Assembly (NCBI GenBank): GCA_947372535.1
Contig: CANBUA010000058.1
Coordinates: 1 to 19,392 of the forward strand
Reading direction: 5' to 3'
DNA from: Burkholderiales bacterium
GTDB lineage: Bacteria > Pseudomonadota > Gammaproteobacteria > Burkholderiales > Burkholderiaceae
Length of the DNA stretch: 19,392 nucleotides
Of this stretch, positions 8,078 to 15,412 are shown piece by piece. A model generated the notes under the pieces. That model was not told the origin of the DNA. It worked only from the letters and a program-made list of their open reading frames with translations, and made no database searches. The number at the start of each line of letters is the position of its first letter. Position 1 is the first letter of the stretch. A program made the translations under genes and the position numbers.

Positions 8078-9067
8078 ATGAACGATTCTGAATTCAGTGT
8101 TGACCGACGAAAATTGCTGCAGGCCGGTGCTGCAGCCCTGGCCGCTGGCAGCTTGCCGACGGCACGTGCCAGTGATGAAAAAATCCTCATCGGTTTCTGG
8201 CCCATCGCCTCGGGCCTGCCGCTCTACACGGCGTTGGAGCGCGGCTTCTTCAAGGAGGCCGGGCTCAATGTGGAAGGCGTGAAGTTCGCGAGCGCCCAGC
8301 AGGTGGCTGAGGCCATGATCGCAGGGCGCACGCATGGCTCTGCCAATGGCACGGCATCGGCTGCCCTGGCCCTGGCTGAGATCACCTCGCCCGGCTTGTT
8401 CAAAATCATCTGTTCCAACCCTTCCAACCACAAGCTGGTGCTTGACCAGTTCGTGGTGCCGCTGGGCAGTTCGATCAAGTCCATCGCCGAACTCAAGGGC
8501 AAGCGCGTGGCCTCGGGCCCAGGCATCCAGAACGTGACGCTGGCCAAGATCATTCTGGAAAAAAATGGCATTCACGACCCCAAGGTCACCGAGTTGCCGA
8601 TTGGCCAGCACGTGCCTGCGCTGGCGGCCGATCAACTCGATGCGGTCTACACCTTGGAGCCCACGGGCACCTCTGGTCGCCTTAAAGGATTGACGCGTGT
8701 GCTCGAAAACGGTGTGATCTCCAAGTACGTGTTGGGCGCGCCCGAAGCACCTTGGTTCGGCGGCTCGGCCACGGTCACCAACAGCTTCTTGAAGGATCGC
8801 CCGGAAGATGCCAAGAAGTACATCGCAGCCTATTCGCGCGCGGTGGACTTCGTGCGCAAGAACCCGGCCGAGGTGCGTCAGCATCTGGATGGCTTCACGG
8901 CCATCGACCCCTCGCTGGTCAAGGAGGTGCCGCTGGCTGGCTTCACGCTGTACAACGAGTTCAGCGCGTCCGACATCGGCTACTTCCAGAAATTCTTCGA
9001 CGTGTTCACGGAGCGCAAGGTGTTCTCGCGCGCCGTGCCGGTCAAGCCCCTCATCTACGCAGGTTGA
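8078..9067 (+). CDS. NMT1/TauA-type ABC transporter substrate-binding protein
   Basis: This 329-residue periplasmic binding protein belongs to the NMT1/TauA/SsuA group, whose members bind sulfonates, thiamine precursors, pyrimidine precursors, cyanate and similar small molecules. The N-terminus has a Tat-like signal: VDRRKLLQAG (Arg10-Arg11), a hydrophobic Ala-rich stretch, and a likely cut after TARA (residue 31). The mature protein begins with a family-like strand and loop (ILIGFWPIASGLPLYTALERGFF), and later has ELKGKRVASGPG and a QLDAVYTLEP segment. I chose the ATG at 8078 because it puts the signal at the N-terminus; a TTG ten codons earlier is unlikely. It is followed after six bases by its permease. 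The ligand cannot be read from sequence; context suggests a biuret- or urea-like compound (inference). Confidence 0.85.
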   Translation: MNDSEFSVDRRKLLQAGAAALAAGSLPTARASDEKILIGFWPIASGLPLYTALERGFFKEAGLNVEGVKFASAQQVAEAMIAGRTHGSANGTASAALALAEITSPGLFKIICSNPSNHKLVLDQFVVPLGSSIKSIAELKGKRVASGPGIQNVTLAKIILEKNGIHDPKVTELPIGQHVPALAADQLDAVYTLEPTGTSGRLKGLTRVLENGVISKYVLGAPEAPWFGGSATVTNSFLKDRPEDAKKYIAAYSRAVDFVRKNPAEVRQHLDGFTAIDPSLVKEVPLAGFTLYNEFSASDIGYFQKFFDVFTERKVFSRAVPVKPLIYAG

Positions 9068-9073
9068 CGCGCC

Positions 9074-9853
9074 ATGATTCCCAAACCGCTCGACCGTCTG
9101 TTCGATGAACGCCTGCTGCCGTTGATCGGCCCCTTGCTGCTGTTCGGACTGTGGGAGTTGGTGATCGCGGCGCAATGGGTCAAGCCCGTGCTGCTGCCGC
9201 CGCCGGGCGAGACGCTGGTGCACTTGTGGAACAGCGTCGTGTCAGGCGCCATCGGCATCGATTTCATGGCCACGCTGTGGCGCACCTTGGCGGCGTTCGG
9301 GATCGCGGTGGCCATCGGCGTGCCCTTGGGTGTGATGCTGGGAAGCTCGGTCAATGCCTACCGCAGCGTGGAGTTCCTGATCGATTTTTTCCGCTCGACG
9401 CCTTCATCGGCGCTGATTCCCCTGTTCCTGTTGATTTTTGGCATCACGGATGCGAACAAGATCGCGATCGCGGCTTTTGCAGCGGTACTGCTGGTGTTGT
9501 TCAACAGTGCCTATGGGGTGATGAATGCCAAGAAGACGCGGGTGATGGCGGCCCAGATCATGGGGGTCTCGCGCTGGCATGTGTTCAAGGATGTGATGTT
9601 GATGGAGAGCTTGGCTCAGACCTTCGTGGGCTTGCGCACGGGGGTGTCGATGTCGCTGGTGATCGTCATCGTGGCGGAGATGTTCATTGGCTCGGAGACA
9701 GGGCTGGGGCATCGGATCATTGATGCGCAGCAGGTGTTCAATGTGAAAGACATGTACACCTCGATCCTGATCACGGGGGCCTTGGGGTATTTGTTGAACC
9801 TGATGTTTTTGTTGATCGAGAAGAAGATCGTGCATTGGAGTGGGAAAGCATGA
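9074..9853 (+). CDS. ABC transporter permease, TauC/SsuC type
   Basis: This 259-residue inner-membrane protein belongs to the BPD_transp_1 group (TauC/SsuC/NMT1-system permeases). About six hydrophobic segments are visible, starting at residues 12-28. The coupling-helix (EAA-like) loop is AAQIMGVSRWHVFKDVML, with the conserved Gly, and contacts the ATPase. The sequence FRSTPSSALIPLFLLIFG is the usual segment in this family (compare RPIPPLALIPL in SsuC). The protein is normal in length. The cognate ATPase follows only after a 412-base gap carrying structured repeats, which is unusual because these two genes normally abut. Confidence 0.88.
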   Translation: MIPKPLDRLFDERLLPLIGPLLLFGLWELVIAAQWVKPVLLPPPGETLVHLWNSVVSGAIGIDFMATLWRTLAAFGIAVAIGVPLGVMLGSSVNAYRSVEFLIDFFRSTPSSALIPLFLLIFGITDANKIAIAAFAAVLLVLFNSAYGVMNAKKTRVMAAQIMGVSRWHVFKDVMLMESLAQTFVGLRTGVSMSLVIVIVAEMFIGSETGLGHRIIDAQQVFNVKDMYTSILITGALGYLLNLMFLLIEKKIVHWSGKA

Positions 9854-9888
9854 GGCGCTTCACTCAGGACACTGCCGCGACCGAGCGT

Positions 9889-9988
9889 GCCATGAGGCAT
9901 GGGTGGCTGACTCCGCTCATGTCCTCCGCCCAGGCTGTGCCTGGTCTCCTCCTTTACTTCGCTGCGCCAGCCACCCATGCCTCATGGC
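9889..9988 (-). repeat. Structured repeat unit A (inverted copy of unit B)
   Basis: Perfect 21-base arms (9889-9909 and 9968-9988, outermost GCCATG...CATGGC) enclose a 58-base loop. The loop contains a small hairpin, CCAGGC-TGT-GCCTGG (9930-9944). Read on the minus strand, the loop gives GCGAAGTAAAGGAGGAG, then the small hairpin, then GGAGGACATGAGCG. This is the same order and nearly the same sequence as the loop of unit B at 10092-10189, in opposite orientation. The outer stems of the two units differ in sequence yet each pairs fully. This suggests a mobile or RNA-level structured element rather than chance. It starts 35 bases after the permease stop. Confidence 0.75.
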
Positions 9989-10007
9989 TGGGAAGCACTC
10001 TGGCAGT

Positions 10008-10026
10008 GCCTTCGCTCCGCGAAGGC
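10008..10026. repeat. Small hairpin between repeat units
   Basis: GCCTTCGC-TCC-GCGAAGGC is an eight-base-pair stem with a three-base loop. It lies between structured repeat unit A and the larger perfect hairpin at 10028-10065, and is probably part of the same composite element. Confidence 0.5.
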
Positions 10027-10027
10027 C

Positions 10028-10065
10028 AGGGAAAGGACAGCGGCGTCGGCCGCTGTCCTTTCCCT
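10028..10065. terminator. Perfect 17-bp hairpin, GTCG loop
   Basis: AGGGAAAGGACAGCGGC (10028-10044) and its exact complement (10049-10065) flank the tetraloop GTCG. Such a stem would fold very stably in RNA and could attenuate or terminate transcription between the permease and ATPase genes, or protect the upstream message from 3' exonucleases. No run of T follows on either strand, so it is not a classical intrinsic terminator. It sits midway between repeat units A and B, so it may simply be the centre of a composite repeat element. Confidence 0.5.
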
Positions 10066-10091
10066 TCCCGCCACCACCGCGGTGTGAGGGG

Positions 10092-10189
10092 CAGGCCATG
10101 TGGGTACACGGCGGAGCGAAGTGAAGGAGGAGGAATGGGCCGTGCCCATTGCGGGGGACATGAGCGCAGTCGTGTACCCACATGGCTTG
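10092..10189 (+). repeat. Structured repeat unit B
   Basis: Arms at 10095-10110 and 10171-10186 pair over 16 bases without mismatch (GCCATGTGGGTACACG and its complement). A G-T pair and two more pairs extend this to 10092 and 10189. The 60-base loop holds GCGAAGTGAAGGAGGAG, a hairpin AATGGGC-CGT-GCCCATT (10134-10150), and GGGGGACATGAGCGCAGT. These are the same building blocks, in the same order, as in inverted unit A. The remaining 76 bases up to the ATPase start are C-rich and hold nothing else I can identify except that gene's AAGGA ribosome site (10252-10256). Confidence 0.75.
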
Positions 10190-10265
10190 ACCCGTCTTCA
10201 CCGCACCCATCCACACCACCCACAACCGCCAACCAGCACGCCTGGCCGAACAAGGATCACCTGAC

Positions 10266-11075
10266 ATGAGTGCCATCCTCGCCGCTGACCCGCCCTTCGC
10301 CACGGAGTTGATGCCATCCGCGCGTCCCCACGTCACCGTGCGCGGCCTGTGCAAATCCTTCGCCGGCAAGCCGCTGTACACCGACTTCAACCTCGACCTG
10401 CCGCGCAGCAAGATCGTCTCCATCTTCGGCCCCAATGGCTGCGGCAAATCCACGCTGATGAACATGATTGCCGGTCTGATCCCGCTGGACCAAGGCGAGA
10501 TCCTCTTCGATGGCAAAACCCTCAAAGAAACCAAGATCGGCTACGTGTTCCAGAACTATCGCGATGCGCTGTTCCCGTGGATCACGGCACGTGACAACAT
10601 CGCCTACCCGCTGCGCCGCCACGGCATGAAGGAGGCCGAGGTCCAGGCCCGTGTCGATGAGTTGATCAAGCTGTTCGAGATCCGCTTCGACTTGGCGCGC
10701 TACCCCTACGAACTCTCGGGTGGCCAGCAGCAGACGGTCTGCATCATGCGGGCCCTGGCACCCAACCCCGAGGTCATGTTCCTGGACGAGCCCTTCTCGG
10801 CGCTGGACTTCGAGATGACCTTGTTCATCCGAGAAAAGCTGCAAGAGGCTCACTTGGCCACGGGCGTGACCATGGTCATCGTCTCGCATGATCTGGAGGA
10901 CGCCGTCTTCCTGGCCGACGAGATCCTGCTGCTCACCCGCCGCCCTACTCGCATCGCCGAGATTGTGCCCTTCGACCTGCCCCGGCCGCGCCAGCCCGAA
11001 TCCACCGCCGACCCGCGCTTTGTGCAGGTCAAGGCCCACACGCTGGCCGTGTTCAAGCGCGAGATGAAAGCCTGA
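10266..11075 (+). CDS. ABC transporter ATP-binding protein, TauB/SsuB type
   Basis: This 269-residue ATPase belongs to the nitrate/sulfonate/taurine-type importers and should energise the binding protein and permease at 8078-9853. Walker A is GPNGCGKS (residues 55-62), the Q-loop lies in YVFQNYRDALFPW, the signature is LSGGQQQ, Walker B is VMFLDEPFSALD, and the switch His is in IVSHDLEDAVFLAD. All sites look intact. The first 20 residues are an N-terminal extension before the first strand. AAGGA lies nine bases before the ATG. The 412-base repeat-filled gap separates it from its permease, so its expression may be partly uncoupled from the upstream genes. Confidence 0.9.
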   Translation: MSAILAADPPFATELMPSARPHVTVRGLCKSFAGKPLYTDFNLDLPRSKIVSIFGPNGCGKSTLMNMIAGLIPLDQGEILFDGKTLKETKIGYVFQNYRDALFPWITARDNIAYPLRRHGMKEAEVQARVDELIKLFEIRFDLARYPYELSGGQQQTVCIMRALAPNPEVMFLDEPFSALDFEMTLFIREKLQEAHLATGVTMVIVSHDLEDAVFLADEILLLTRRPTRIAEIVPFDLPRPRQPESTADPRFVQVKAHTLAVFKREMKA

Positions 11076-11088
11076 GGATCGCTACACC

Positions 11089-12804
11089 ATGACCGTTCCC
11101 CTCGACCCCGCCCTGCAACCGCCCCCCAAGACAGGCGCCCTGGCCCTGTCCACCGTCAACCTGACCAAGCGCTTTGGCAGTTTCGTGGCCATGGACGCCG
11201 TCTCGATCGATGTGCGCCCCGGCACCGTGCATGCCTTGCTCGGAGAGAACGGCGCTGGCAAGAGCACCTTGGTCAAGGCCGTCGTGGGCTACCATCTGCC
11301 TGAAGAAGGCGCCGTCATGATCGATGGCCGCGAGCAGGCCATCACCTCTCCCGTCGTGGCCCGCCAGTTAGGCATCGGCATGGTCTACCAGCACTTCACC
11401 GTGGTGCCCGGCATGACCGTGGCCGAGAACCTGCTGCTGGCCAAAGGCGAACTGCCTGCCATCGTGCCTTGGCACAAGGTGCGTCAGGAACTCGCTGCCT
11501 TCTTGGCGACCACGCCCTTCAAGCTCGACCTGGACGCGCGGCCCATGGACATGTCGGCAGGCGAAAAGCAAAAGCTCGAGATCCTCAAACAGCTCTACCT
11601 CAAGCCCCGCCTGTTGATCCTGGATGAGCCCACGTCGGTGCTGACCCCGCAGGAGGCCGACGAGGTGCTGGGCGTCCTGCGCGACCGCGCCCATGCCGGC
11701 GATGTCTCCATCATCATGATCACGCACAAGTTCCGCGAAGTGATGGACGTGGCCGACGACGTGAGCGTGCTGCGGCGCGGCAAGCTCATGTGCACAGGCC
11801 GCGTGGCCGACACCTCGCCTGCCACCCTGGCCGCCGCCATGGTGGGTGAGACCGAGCCCAAGCTGCACGCCGTGCCCGCGTCCTTGGCGACGACAACGAC
11901 AACCACAATTGCCGAGCCCGACGCCATGGCCGAAGCGCTGGGGGTGCCGATCGGCGCGAGCCAACCAGCCGCCGCCAAGTCATCCGACAAGGCTCGCTTG
12001 CGCGTCAAAGACCTGTGCGTCATGGGCGACCGCGGCGAGATGTCCGTCAATCGCCTGAGCTTGAGCGTCCACGGGGGCGAGATCCTGGGCATCGCCGGTG
12101 TCTCCGGCAATGGCCAACGCGAACTCATGGAGGCCCTGGTGGGCCAGCGCAACCGCGAGTCCGGCGAGGTCTGGATCAAGGACGAGCCCTACCAGGCCCG
12201 CCGCAGCCAGAACCAGCGCTTGAACGTTCGCAGCCTGCCCGAGGAGCCTTTGCGCAATGCCTGCGTGGGCGACCTCAGCGTGGCCATGAACATCGGCCTG
12301 CGCCGCTTCGACCAGGCCCCTGCCTCGCGTGGTGGCTGGCTCAAGCCCTCGGTGCTGCGCGAGCAGGCCAAGGCCTTGATCAGCGATTACCGCGTCAAGA
12401 CCCAAGGCGAGAACGCGCCCATCAAATCGCTCTCGGGCGGCAATGTGCAACGCGCCGTGCTGGCGCGTGAACTCGATGGCCAGGTCGATGTGCTGCTGGT
12501 GTCCAACCCGGTTTTTGGCTTGGATTTCGCTGCCGTGGCCGAGATCCACTCGCGCCTTCGCAAGGTGCGTGATCAGGGCGGCGCCGTGCTGCTGGTCAGC
12601 GAGGACCTGGACGAGTTGCTCAGCCTGGCCGACCGCATCGTCGTCATCAGCGAAGGCCAGCTCGTGCACGAATGCCCCGCGCAAGGCGCAGACCGGCGCG
12701 TGCTGGGCGCCCACATGGCCGGCGGCCATGGTCACGATGCCGCCGACACCCAGCCCCAAGCCAGCAGCAGCGCTTCGGCATCCACCATGGAGGCCGCCGC
12801 ATGA
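11089..12804 (+). CDS. BMP-type ABC transporter ATPase with two ABC domains
   Basis: This 571-residue protein has two ATP-binding cassettes in one chain, as in YufO/RbsA-type ATPases that serve BMP importers. It is the missing ATPase for the binding protein and permeases at 2956-6163. Domain 1 is complete: Walker A GENGAGKS (52-59), signature MSAGEKQ, Walker [10 protein letters not shown], and ITHKFREV with the switch His. Domain 2 is degenerate, as is common in this family: the Walker A place reads GVSGNGQRE without the Lys, Walker B reads [12 protein letters not shown] without the usual Asp-Glu, while the signature LSGGNVQR is kept. The linker (about residues 256-300) includes a run of six Thr. 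The C-terminus is a low-complexity His/Ser/Ala tail ending in EAAA, whose codons carry the GGAGG ribosome site for the next gene (ATGA overlap). Confidence 0.9.
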   Translation: MTVPLDPALQPPPKTGALALSTVNLTKRFGSFVAMDAVSIDVRPGTVHALLGENGAGKSTLVKAVVGYHLPEEGAVMIDGREQAITSPVVARQLGIGMVYQHFTVVPGMTVAENLLLAKGELPAIVPWHKVRQELAAFLATTPFKLDLDARPMDMSAGEKQKLEILKQLYLKPRLLILDEPTSVLTPQEADEVLGVLRDRAHAGDVSIIMITHKFREVMDVADDVSVLRRGKLMCTGRVADTSPATLAAAMVGETEPKLHAVPASLATTTTTTIAEPDAMAEALGVPIGASQPAAAKSSDKARLRVKDLCVMGDRGEMSVNRLSLSVHGGEILGIAGVSGNGQRELMEALVGQRNRESGEVWIKDEPYQARRSQNQRLNVRSLPEEPLRNACVGDLSVAMNIGLRRFDQAPASRGGWLKPSVLREQAKALISDYRVKTQGENAPIKSLSGGNVQRAVLARELDGQVDVLLVSNPVFGLDFAAVAEIHSRLRKVRDQGGAVLLVSEDLDELLSLADRIVVISEGQLVHECPAQGADRRVLGAHMAGGHGHDAADTQPQASSSASASTMEAAA

Positions 12805-13493
12805 GCTCGCCCTTGACCACCAAGCCGCGCACCGTGAAGGCCCAGCCCTTCGACTACACCTTCGAGGTCGCTCACACGGCCTTGCTGATCATCGACATGC
12901 AGCGTGATTTCGTCGAGCCCGGCGGCTTTGGCGAAACGCTCGGCAATGACGTGTCCCTGTTGCAAGCCATCGTGCCCACGGTCCGCGCTGTGCTGCATGC
13001 CTGGCGCGAAGCCGGCGGCTACGTGGTCCACACCCGCGAGTCGCACGATGCCGACCTGGCCGATTGCCCGCCGGCCAAGCGCCTGCGCGGCGCGCCCACG
13101 CTGCGCATTGGCGACGAAGGCCCGATGGGCCGCATCCTCGTCAAGGGCGAGCCTGGCAACGCCATCATCCCCGAGCTGGCGCCCATCGATGGCGAGCTCG
13201 TCATCGACAAGCCCGGCAAGGGCGCCTTCTACGCCACGGACCTGATGGCCCAGTTGAGTGCACGCCACATCACCCACCTCGTCGTCATGGGCGTGACCAC
13301 CGAAGTCTGCGTGCAGACCTCGATGCGTGAGGCCAATGACCGCGGTTACGACTGCCTGCTGCTCGAAGACGGCACCGAGAGTTACTTCCCCGAGTTCAAG
13401 ACAGCCACCCTGGCCATGATCCGAGCCCAAGGCGCCATCGTGGGCTGGACCGCACCCAGCGCTGCCCTCTTCGACGCCTTGTCCCAATCCTGA
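12801..13493 (+). CDS. Second isochorismatase-fold amidohydrolase (biuret/triuret type)
   Basis: This 230-residue cysteine hydrolase is a distant paralogue of the enzyme at 7337-8032. The triad is Asp32 (in LLIIDMQRD), Lys137 (in IDKPGKG) and Cys170 (in VTTEVCV). Shared blocks are [32 protein letters not shown] and MREANDRG. It lacks the PYPWP start and the GHRPDL and ANKRWRS blocks. Its C-terminus ([19 protein letters not shown]) differs too, so its substrate is probably different. Because trtA and biuH genes are known to cluster, triuret hydrolase is a good candidate; biuret, guanylurea or another carbamoyl compound are alternatives. The ATG overlaps the ATPase stop (ATGA), with GGAGG seven bases upstream. 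Allophanate hydrolase follows after 29 bases. Confidence 0.8.
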   Translation: MSSPLTTKPRTVKAQPFDYTFEVAHTALLIIDMQRDFVEPGGFGETLGNDVSLLQAIVPTVRAVLHAWREAGGYVVHTRESHDADLADCPPAKRLRGAPTLRIGDEGPMGRILVKGEPGNAIIPELAPIDGELVIDKPGKGAFYATDLMAQLSARHITHLVVMGVTTEVCVQTSMREANDRGYDCLLLEDGTESYFPEFKTATLAMIRAQGAIVGWTAPSAALFDALSQS

Positions 13494-13522
13494 TCGATCC
13501 CATCGAGACCACCTGCGCAGAC

Positions 13523-15412
13523 ATGAGCAACATCCCCCACACCATCGCCGGATTGCTCGCCGCTTACGAGCAAGGCACCTTGACCCCTGCCGAGGTGCTC
13601 GCCCCCTTCATCGACGCCGCTGGTCAGCGCGATGCCATCGCACCGAGCGATCCGGTCTGGATCAGCCGCGCCTCGGCCGAACTCATCGCCGCTCAGTTGC
13701 ATCGACTGCAAGACCACTCGCCCTCGACCATGCCGCTGTACGGCATCCCTTTCGCGGTCAAGGACAACATCGATGTGGCCGGCCTGCCCACCACGGCCGC
13801 CTGCCCTGCCTATGCCTACGAGCCTTCGCGCTCGGCCACGGTGGTCACGCGCCTGATGGACGCGGGCGCCATCGTGGTGGGCAAGACCAACCTGGACCAG
13901 TTCGCCACCGGCCTGGTGGGCGCGCGCTCGCCTTACGGTGCGCCCTGCAGCACCTTCAGCAGCGAGCACATCAGCGGGGGCTCCAGTTCAGGCTCGGCCG
14001 TGTCTGTGGCGCGCGGCGAAGTTCCTTTCGCGCTGGGCACGGACACGGCCGGATCGGGCCGCATACCGGCGGGCTTCAACAACCTGGTGGGCCTCAAGCC
14101 TACGCCCGGCCTGGTGCCCATCACCGGCGTGGTGCCGGCCTGCAAGACGCTCGATTGCGTGTCCATCTTCGCGCTCACGGCCACCGATGCCGCGCGCGTG
14201 CTGGCCATCATGGAAGGCCCGGACCCCGGTGCGCCCGTTTTCAACCAAGTGACTTTGCAGCCGCCCCGCTGGCCCACGCAGCGCCCTTTGCGCATCGGCA
14301 TCCCGCGCGCGCTGGAGTTCTTCGGCGACATGGCCTATGCCCAGGCTTTCGAGCAATCCAAATCGCTCTGGTCGCAACTGCAAGACCGCGAAGGCCGCGT
14401 CTGGCCCGTTGAACTGGTCAAGGTGGACACCGCGCCCTTCATGGCCGTGGCCCGCCTGCTCTATGAAGGCCCTTGGGTGGCCGAGCGCTATGCCGCCATC
14501 CGTACTTTCATGGAAGACCCGACCCAGGAGATGAACCCGGTTGTGCGCGGCATCATCGAGGGCGCCCGCAAGCACGACGCGGCCCAGGGCTTCGAGGCGC
14601 TCTACCGCCTCAAGACGCTGGCCACTCAGGCGGCCACCATCTGGCAAGGCATCGACGTGCTGATGGTGCCCACCGCACCCACGCACCCCACGCATGCGGC
14701 CGTCGAGCAAGACCCGGTCGGCTGCAACACGCAACTGGGCACGTATACCAACTTCGTCAACCTGCTGGGCCTGGCCGCGCTGGCCTTACCGGCCCGCATG
14801 CTGCCATCGGGTCTGCCCTTTGGCATCACCTTGATCGCGCCGGGCGGCAGCGATGCCGCGCTGGCGGACTTGGGCACCTGCTGGCAGCGCGCGCTGGGCA
14901 GCACGGGCGAACACGTCCTGGGCCACGGTCTCGGCGAGCCGCAGCCGCAGGACCTGGCCTGGCCCGCCAAGGCCCCGCAGGCCGAGGCTTTGCTGGCCGT
15001 GGCCGTGGTGGGTGCCCACCTGCATGGCATGCCACTTCATGGCCAATTGGTCGAGCGCCGTGCCCGCCTCATCGAGGCAACGCACACCTCACCCCGCTAC
15101 CAGCTCTTCGCCTTACCCGGCACCGTGCCGCCCAAGCCAGGCCTGGCCCGCATCGCGCCAGACGCAGCACCCGAATTGGGCCACGCCATCGCAGTCGAGG
15201 TCTATGCCGTGCCCATGTCCCAGATCGGCTCCTTCCTGGCCTTGATCCCGCCGCCATTGGGCTTGGGCTCCATCGAGCTGGCTGATGGCCGATGGGTCAA
15301 GGGCTTCATCTGCGAAGGCGTGGGCCTGGCCGGCGCTGAAGACATCAGTCACTTTGGCGGTTGGCGGGCGTTCATGGCCCACCGGCAAGCCGCTGCACCC
15401 AAGGCCGCCTGA
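13523..15412 (+). CDS. atzF: Allophanate hydrolase (AtzF type)
   Basis: This 629-residue cytoplasmic enzyme converts allophanate to ammonia and CO2, the last step of biuret and cyanuric acid breakdown. The N-terminal amidase-signature domain (to about residue 440) has the Ser-cisSer-Lys triad Lys80 (in FAVKDNID), Ser154 (in SGGSSSGSA) and Ser178 (in DTAGSGRIP). The spacing of 74 and 24 residues matches that of Pseudomonas AtzF. The C-terminal domain (about 450-620), with the segments LPGTVPPKPGLARI and AVEVYAVP, is the allophanate-hydrolase-specific domain linked to the second, decarboxylating half of the reaction. Length is close to AtzF (about 605). No urea carboxylase gene is in view, so allophanate probably comes from biuret hydrolysis rather than from urea. 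The stop overlaps the next ATG (TGATG). Confidence 0.92.
   Translation: MSNIPHTIAGLLAAYEQGTLTPAEVLAPFIDAAGQRDAIAPSDPVWISRASAELIAAQLHRLQDHSPSTMPLYGIPFAVKDNIDVAGLPTTAACPAYAYEPSRSATVVTRLMDAGAIVVGKTNLDQFATGLVGARSPYGAPCSTFSSEHISGGSSSGSAVSVARGEVPFALGTDTAGSGRIPAGFNNLVGLKPTPGLVPITGVVPACKTLDCVSIFALTATDAARVLAIMEGPDPGAPVFNQVTLQPPRWPTQRPLRIGIPRALEFFGDMAYAQAFEQSKSLWSQLQDREGRVWPVELVKVDTAPFMAVARLLYEGPWVAERYAAIRTFMEDPTQEMNPVVRGIIEGARKHDAAQGFEALYRLKTLATQAATIWQGIDVLMVPTAPTHPTHAAVEQDPVGCNTQLGTYTNFVNLLGLAALALPARMLPSGLPFGITLIAPGGSDAALADLGTCWQRALGSTGEHVLGHGLGEPQPQDLAWPAKAPQAEALLAVAVVGAHLHGMPLHGQLVERRARLIEATHTSPRYQLFALPGTVPPKPGLARIAPDAAPELGHAIAVEVYAVPMSQIGSFLALIPPPLGLGSIELADGRWVKGFICEGVGLAGAEDISHFGGWRAFMAHRQAAAPKAA

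Noticed and set aside
8072..9223. Long open frame on the minus strand opposite the NMT1-type binding protein and permease
   Set aside because: It spans two real genes in antisense, shows no motif, and is rich in Gln/Arg/His as expected from reverse reading of high-GC codons.
10160..10264. 34-codon frame starting in repeat unit B and stopping one base before the ATPase ATG
   Set aside because: A GGGGG stretch precedes the ATG and the stop is well placed for coupling, but the peptide is Pro/His/Thr-rich low complexity and half of it comes from the repeat. Probably chance, though a leader peptide is not fully excluded.
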